A DNA stretch of 51,335 nt from the NCBI GenBank assembly GCA_944319815.1, contig CALUEX010000018.1, positions 1 through 51,335 of the forward strand. Direction: 5' to 3'. Each line of letters starts with the position of its first letter. Positions within the stretch are counted from its first letter, which is position 1. Shown in pieces: positions 46,824 to 51,335 of the stretch. A program made the translations under genes and the position numbers. Source of the stretch: an uncultured Prevotella sp. (GTDB lineage: Bacteria > Bacteroidota > Bacteroidia > Bacteroidales > Bacteroidaceae). The notes below the pieces were generated by a model. That model ran no database searches and was not told the DNA's origin. It saw only the letters and a program-made list of their open reading frames with translations.

Positions 46824-49046
46824 ATGATGAAAACAAATATTATCAAACTGTTCGGTTTCGGTCTTGCCGCAAGCCTTGCGCTGACGGCGTGCAGCGACGA
46901 GTTCCTTGAGGACAAGCAGAACTATGACTATACCGGCCCGGAGATTTATAATGACTATGAGGGTGCACTGCAGCGCGTCAACGACATCTATGAGCGCTGT
47001 CTGCCAACCGTCAATGCGGATATGTCTTATCGTTACACGTCGTCAGGCAGTAACGACGAGGCCGGCAAGTCAACCGAGGAATACAGCGGCTTCAGCAAGT
47101 TTGTTGACGGTACGCAGAACCCGCTGACCATCGCCACGAACAACGCTCCCGACTTGTTCTTCGGCTCGGCCAACAACATCCGCGAGAACACTTACGGCCA
47201 CATCCGTAACATCAACGAGACCATAGCCGGCATCGAGGGTGGTACACTTTCGGACGACGAGAAGAACGAGCTGCTCGGCCAGTGCTACTTCTTCCGCGCA
47301 TGGCGTTATTATAATCTGGTGAAGTTTTACGGCGGTGTGCCCATCGTTACCGAGGTGCAAGACCCCGTAGAGGGCATCGAGAACCCGCGCAACACTACGA
47401 AAGAGTGCATTGAGTTCATACTCGACGACCTTGACAAGGCTGCCAAGATGCTTGCCGATAAGTCAATGACCGGTACATTAGGCTCGATGGAGTGGGGCCG
47501 TGTAACCACAGGTACGGCGCTCGCCCTCAGGGGCCGTGTGCTGCTGCTCTGGGCCAGCCCGCTGTTCAACCGTGCCAACGACCAGACCCGCTGGACTAAC
47601 GCCTACACCCAGATGAAGGCGGAGCTCGACTCAATCAACGCTTGCGGCTACGGCCTCTACCAAGACGCCGGCAACGTGAACGGTTCTGCTTTCGCCAAGA
47701 TGTTCACAGTGCGCGGCCTTAATTCTGAAGCCGTGTTCGTTACACTCTACAACAACGGCGAAGACCAGAACTCTGACCTCGTGCGCAACAGCAACTGGGA
47801 GCGCTATATACGTCCGGCCAACACGTCCGGTTCGGGCAAGAATGCCTCTGCAATGCTCATAGATATGTTCCCGATGGCAGATGGCAAACGCCCGGCCACG
47901 GCCAACACATACACCAAGCTGTCGGCTTCTTCTTACACATACGACAGCGAGCACCCGTTCATGAACCGCGACCCGCGCTTCTACCGCACGTTCGCCTTCC
48001 CCGGCTTCCGCTGGGCTTACAGCGGCAACGCGACCTTGCAGGAAAACCAGCCCAACAGTCCGTCGTACAACAACGGCCAGGACTACGAGTTGTGGAACTA
48101 CGTATGGTATAACTCTGAAGAAGACCGCGACAACCCGCGTGCGGAAAGCGAAGTGGAGTATGGTGCCGACAACTTGCTGGGCTCTAACGGCCACAGCGGC
48201 GTTTACGTGCGCAAGCGTTCCGACGACCTTGACGTGAACTCGTCGCCGCTGTACGCAGGTTTCGACGCTACGGAAGATAATGGTGGTTTTGCCCACTCTG
48301 CGGCTCCTTTCATGGAAATACGTTACGCCGAGGTATTGCTCAACCTTGCCGAGGCCGCTTGCGGCGCAGGGCAGTTGAGCGAGGCCGTAGGTTACCTGCA
48401 GCAAATCCGCGCACGCGCTGGCTACACGGCTGACAACAACTACGGACTTGACGCCAACTTGGCTTCAGACCAGGCAGCTTGTATGTCTGCAATCCTTTAC
48501 GAACGCCAAATCGAGTTCGCTTATGAGGGCAAGCGTTTCGACGACCTGCGCCGTTGGCTGCTCTATGATGGTGGTGCACACTTCAACGAAATAGAAGGCG
48601 CACCCAGCACATGGACGCTCACGGGATGGGGCGGCAACACTTGCGACTGGCTCGGTTTCGCACAGCTCAACGGACAGCGCAGGGAGAACATGGTGTTCCG
48701 CGTGAACAACAACCACAACGACGGTCTCGGCGGCACTACTTACGGCACTGACCCATTCGACCCGTCAGAGCGTTGCGCCGCTGTTGACCTGCGCCAGGAA
48801 GACCTCACGTCGCAGCTCGAGACGCTGAAGAACTGGTACGACCAGTATCTCGTGCGTAAGCTGAAGAAGGGTGACGACCGCAACCAGAACCAGCAAGACC
48901 TCTACATCAACTTCCTGCCGCGCTACTATCTCCTCGGTATTCCGCGTGGTGCGCAGAGCAACATGAAGGAAGTGCTGCAGACAATCGGCTGGGACGACTA
49001 CAACAACGGTGCTGCAAACGGTACGTTTGACCCGCTGGCAGAGTAA
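46824..49046 (+). CDS. susD: SusD-family glycan-binding surface lipoprotein (long form)
   Basis: Lipoprotein signal with Cys23 (ASLALTACSDEFLED), again with acidic residues after the cysteine for surface exposure. Tetratricopeptide-like helices and SusD blocks are clear: GQCYFFRAWRYYNLVKFYGG (about 151-170) and the C-terminal RYAEVLLNLAEAA, YERQIEFAYEGKRFDDLRRW. At 740 residues it is longer than the usual 500-620, mainly because of loops in the middle, which may suit a large branched ligand. It lies 36 bp after susC and ends in a terminator at 49111. A second ATG at 46827 is an equally possible start. Confidence 0.95.
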   Translation: MMKTNIIKLFGFGLAASLALTACSDEFLEDKQNYDYTGPEIYNDYEGALQRVNDIYERCLPTVNADMSYRYTSSGSNDEAGKSTEEYSGFSKFVDGTQNPLTIATNNAPDLFFGSANNIRENTYGHIRNINETIAGIEGGTLSDDEKNELLGQCYFFRAWRYYNLVKFYGGVPIVTEVQDPVEGIENPRNTTKECIEFILDDLDKAAKMLADKSMTGTLGSMEWGRVTTGTALALRGRVLLLWASPLFNRANDQTRWTNAYTQMKAELDSINACGYGLYQDAGNVNGSAFAKMFTVRGLNSEAVFVTLYNNGEDQNSDLVRNSNWERYIRPANTSGSGKNASAMLIDMFPMADGKRPATANTYTKLSASSYTYDSEHPFMNRDPRFYRTFAFPGFRWAYSGNATLQENQPNSPSYNNGQDYELWNYVWYNSEEDRDNPRAESEVEYGADNLLGSNGHSGVYVRKRSDDLDVNSSPLYAGFDATEDNGGFAHSAAPFMEIRYAEVLLNLAEAACGAGQLSEAVGYLQQIRARAGYTADNNYGLDANLASDQAACMSAILYERQIEFAYEGKRFDDLRRWLLYDGGAHFNEIEGAPSTWTLTGWGGNTCDWLGFAQLNGQRRENMVFRVNNNHNDGLGGTTYGTDPFDPSERCAAVDLRQEDLTSQLETLKNWYDQYLVRKLKKGDDRNQNQQDLYINFLPRYYLLGIPRGAQSNMKEVLQTIGWDDYNNGAANGTFDPLAE

Positions 49047-49110
49047 TAAAAGGTTGAAAATGTGAGAAAGTGAGAAGGTGAAAGACTGCTTTCATCCTTC
49101 TTGAAATAGG

Positions 49111-49155
49111 GAGACGGAGCCGCAGGCAGAGAGCCTACGGTTCCGTCTCTTTTTT
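49111..49155 (+). terminator. Rho-independent terminator after susD
   Basis: GAGACGGAGCCG / CGGTTCCGTCTC arms with an inner GGC/GCC helix, then TTTTTT. It is 64 bp after the susD stop. Confidence 0.88.
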
Positions 49156-49202
49156 GTTGTCAAAATGATGGTTAACGGGCAAAAAGGCGTGACAGAATTT
49201 TG

Positions 49203-49535
49203 AAGATAGCGAAAAAATACGTGAGTTCGGTATAATGTTAATGCAACATTGATATGGGAAATTACCCCTCTGTAGGGACATAATTTTGAAGATTGCTCCA
49301 TTAAGACGCAATCGTGTCCTTAGTTCTGGAAGAACGTTTTTATTGACATAGCCTACTTATACGCCTCTCCGCGGCGTGCGGACATAATAAATTATGTCCC
49401 TACAGAGGGGTGTTTTCTTATACCGAACTCACGTTAAATTATGTCCCTACAAGGGATAAATCCTCATATTTAAAGGCGTTAACATCATGCTGAACTTACG
49501 TGATTTTGCAATACCTGTCATCTTGTCGCTATCTT
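49203..49535. repeat. Nested inverted-repeat (MITE-like) element
   Basis: Three inverted-repeat layers are nested: AAGATAGCGA (49203-49212) with 49526-49535; a perfect 17-bp pair at 49219-49235 and 49418-49434 (ACGTGAGTTCGGTATAA arm); and a perfect 23-bp pair at 49264-49286 and 49389-49411 containing CTGTAGGGACATAATTT. A further TTATGTCCCTAC copy is at 49439-49450. No ORF is present. Confidence 0.75.
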
Positions 49536-49562
49536 GTTGAACCTCAATGGGTTACGTCCTTA

Positions 49563-49652
49563 ATTGCAAGAGGGCACATTTCGCATTGCGAAATGTGCCC
49601 TCTTGCGTTGTAATACGTGTCCTTTTACGGGGCAAAAGGCCACGTTTTGTAA
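49563..49652. repeat. 22-bp-period palindromic array, copy F
   Basis: Units at 49577-49598, 49599-49620 and 49621-49642 plus partial ends. GCAAGAGGGCACATTTCGCA (49566-49585) and its perfect reverse complement (49587-49606) are separated by a single base. It lies between susD and the HTCS gene, 13 bp past the HTCS stop. Confidence 0.85.
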
Positions 49653-49664
49653 TTCTGGTTGCCG

Positions 49665-51335
49665 TCAGCCCTTGTTACGCAGTTCGTTTCGGTATTCCTT
49701 GGGCGTCTTGCCGTACTTCTTGCGGAAGCACTTACCGAAGTATCCGGCATCGCGGAAGCCTATGGAATAGGCTATTTCGGTTATGCTGTTGTCGGTCGTC
49801 TCAATCATTCGGGCTGCCTTTGTCAGGCGGATTTCGCGCACGAAGTCAACCGGGGCGAAGCCCGTCAGGCTCTTCAGCTTCTTGAAGAACGCCGAGCGGC
49901 TCAGGCCTATTGTGCCCGCGATGGTGTCGATGTTGAAGTCGTCAGAGTTCAGGTTCTGTTCTATTACTTCATGGATTTTCCGCATGAACTCAATGTCCTT
50001 CTTGACGAGATGCTGCTCGTAGTCGTCCTTGCTGCCCTCGCCGGCACTGTCAACGGTGGTCTGCACTACCATCTTGCGCTGGAAGATGCGTTGCTCCTCA
50101 AGCAACTGGTCTATGCGGGCGATGAGGTAGCTACTGTTGAACGGCTTGGTTATGAATGCGTTTGCGCCGGCCTTCACGGCCTTGATTTTGTCCTCCTCGG
50201 TGTTCTTTGCCGTCAGCATGATTACCGGTATATGGCTTATGCTGAAGTCCTGGCGCACGCAGCGCAGCAGGTCAAGGCCGCTCATGCCCGGCATCATGAG
50301 GTCGGTCACGATAATGTCAGGATGGTGCTGGTTAATCTTTTTCATGCCGTCGTTGCCGTCGTTGGCGGTCAGCACGTTGTACTGGCTGCCTATCTGGAGT
50401 TTCAGCATACGGCACATATCGACGTTGTCCTCTATCAGCAGCACGGTCGGTACGTCGTCCGTGGCATTTGCTTCAGCCGGTGCCTTATGGTTGTCGGTTT
50501 CAGCCTGCCGTTCTTCTTGTACGTTGTTTTCTGCCGTGTTGTCGTCGAAATACACCTCGATGTCCTTGTCGTTGAAGTGCTCCTTGCCAGTAGGCAGTTC
50601 CACGGAGAACACCACTCCCTTGCCGTTTGCCATGTTCTCGGCCCAGATGCGGCCGTGGTGCATATTGACATATTCCTTCGACAGCGACAGGCCTATGCCC
50701 GTTCCGGCGTATGTAGTGTCGCCAGACGTCTTGTTGTCGGCCTGCGAGAAGCGGCCGAAAATCAGCTCGAGCTGCGACGGAGGTATGCCCACGCCGTCGT
50801 CTTCAACCCTGATTGTGCAGGTGTCGCGGTCGTGGTCGTACTCGAGCGCGACGCAGATGGTGCCACCGTCGTATGTGTACTTGAAGGCATTGTTTATCAG
50901 GTTGTTGAGCACGATGCCAATCTTCTCGGCGTCACACCATGCCATGACGCGCTCGTCGGGCTTCTCGAACATGAAGGCGATGTCGCGTTCGTCGGCCATA
51001 ACCCTGAACTCGTCCATGAGCATTTCTATTATCTTGTTGACGTCAACGAACGATACGTGCATACGCATCTTGCCGTTCTGGATTTTGCGGAAGTCGAGTA
51101 TCTGGTTGACAAGCTGCAGCATCTTGTTGGAGTTGCGCTCGATGAGGTTCAGGTATTCCTTGCCTGAGGGGCTGAGATGTTCCGTGGCCTTCAGTTCCTC
51201 CACGGGTCCCTTTATGAGCGAGAGCGGCGTGCGCAGCTCGTGGCTGACGTTTGTGAAGAAGCGGATTTTCAGTTCGGCCAGCCGGTCGTTGATGTAGACC
51301 TCGTTGCGCATCCTGATTACGTACATCACGGTGCG
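49665..51335 (-). CDS. Hybrid two-component system regulator (HTCS), 3' part, continues past the right edge
   Basis: The visible 556 or so residues hold, in order, the end of the membrane-proximal linker, HisKA with His30 in NVSHELRTPLSLIK, HATPase_c (LNNLINNAFK; DDGVGIPP; GTGIGLSLSK), a receiver domain with phospho-acceptor Asp343 in VTDLMMPGMSG, and an AraC-type helix-turn-helix at the C-terminus (SITEIAYSIGFRDAGYFGK). HTCS proteins are about 1300-1400 residues with a periplasmic propeller sensor, which must lie to the right. The gene faces susC/susD across a repeat-rich gap. It is the likely activator of the locus in response to an oligosaccharide product; the ligand-binding part is not in the window. 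Confidence 0.95.
   Translation of the reverse strand, partial: RTVMYVIRMRNEVYINDRLAELKIRFFTNVSHELRTPLSLIKGPVEELKATEHLSPSGKEYLNLIERNSNKMLQLVNQILDFRKIQNGKMRMHVSFVDVNKIIEMLMDEFRVMADERDIAFMFEKPDERVMAWCDAEKIGIVLNNLINNAFKYTYDGGTICVALEYDHDRDTCTIRVEDDGVGIPPSQLELIFGRFSQADNKTSGDTTYAGTGIGLSLSKEYVNMHHGRIWAENMANGKGVVFSVELPTGKEHFNDKDIEVYFDDNTAENNVQEERQAETDNHKAPAEANATDDVPTVLLIEDNVDMCRMLKLQIGSQYNVLTANDGNDGMKKINQHHPDIIVTDLMMPGMSGLDLLRCVRQDFSISHIPVIMLTAKNTEEDKIKAVKAGANAFITKPFNSSYLIARIDQLLEEQRIFQRKMVVQTTVDSAGEGSKDDYEQHLVKKDIEFMRKIHEVIEQNLNSDDFNIDTIAGTIGLSRSAFFKKLKSLTGFAPVDFVREIRLTKAARMIETTDNSITEIAYSIGFRDAGYFGKCFRKKYGKTPKEYRNELRNKG

Noticed and set aside
49659-51167. 502-codon plus-strand frame opposite the HTCS gene
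   Set aside because: The minus strand carries unmistakable kinase, receiver and AraC motifs over the same bases.

Overview
The window looks like chromosome of a gut-type Bacteroidales bacterium, most likely a Prevotella-like member of the Prevotellaceae. The grounds are the SusC/SusD pair, the hybrid two-component regulator, lipoprotein signals with acidic residues after the cysteine, TAnnTTTG-type promoters, weak ribosome binding sites, and a secreted protein ending in the IYNLAGQRV...NGKKFIRK tail common in Prevotella. No species call can be made from sequence reading alone.

Layout. At the left edge is a dTDP-glucose 4,6-dehydratase gene that has lost roughly its first 100 codons, then a tRNA-Arg(CCG) on the minus strand. 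From about 1.5 to 33.8 kb lie fifteen minus-strand genes (transcribed right to left): a periplasmic sugar-isomerase-like protein, a DUF3826-like protein, GH127, a GH141-like beta-helix protein, an MFS transporter, a cytoplasmic GH78, a GH138-like lipoprotein, a beta-propeller/GH2/malectin fusion, two GH2 enzymes, GH106, a SASA-type esterase, a DUF5703-like protein and a secreted GH78. Between 34.0 and 34.9 kb are an ECF sigma factor and an unlisted 49-residue ORF. From 35.0 to 38.0 kb is a 1023-residue beta-helix/TIM-barrel protein (DUF6298-like). The plus-strand arm (38.8-49.0 kb) carries two small secreted proteins, two related beta-helix proteins (DUF4957/DUF5123-like), SusC and SusD. The 3' half of a hybrid two-component system (HTCS) gene faces it from the right edge.

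How the genes work together. This is a polysaccharide utilization locus for a rhamnose-rich, structurally complex glycan. SusC/SusD and the surface lipoprotein would bind and import oligosaccharides; the periplasmic GH78, GH106, GH2, GH127, GH141-like, GH138-like and esterase activities would trim them; the MFS carrier and the signal-less GH78 would finish a rhamnoside in the cytoplasm; and the HTCS would sense a product. The enzyme set, and two neighbour pairs (propeller-GH2 beside GH138-like, GH141-like beside GH127), recall the Bacteroides thetaiotaomicron rhamnogalacturonan-II locus. No backbone-cutting pectin lyase or GH28 is seen, so the substrate assignment is an inference.

The most unusual signal is non-coding. 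Six intergenic gaps each hold an array of a 22-bp palindromic unit, about three to four units plus a partial one. Sequences differ between copies but pairing is kept. Other items worth a second look are heptanucleotide tandem repeats inside the DUF5703 gene (possible frameshift switch), a 333-bp nested inverted-repeat element between susD and the HTCS gene, and an inverted-repeat pair around most of the divergent intergenic region at 38 kb.
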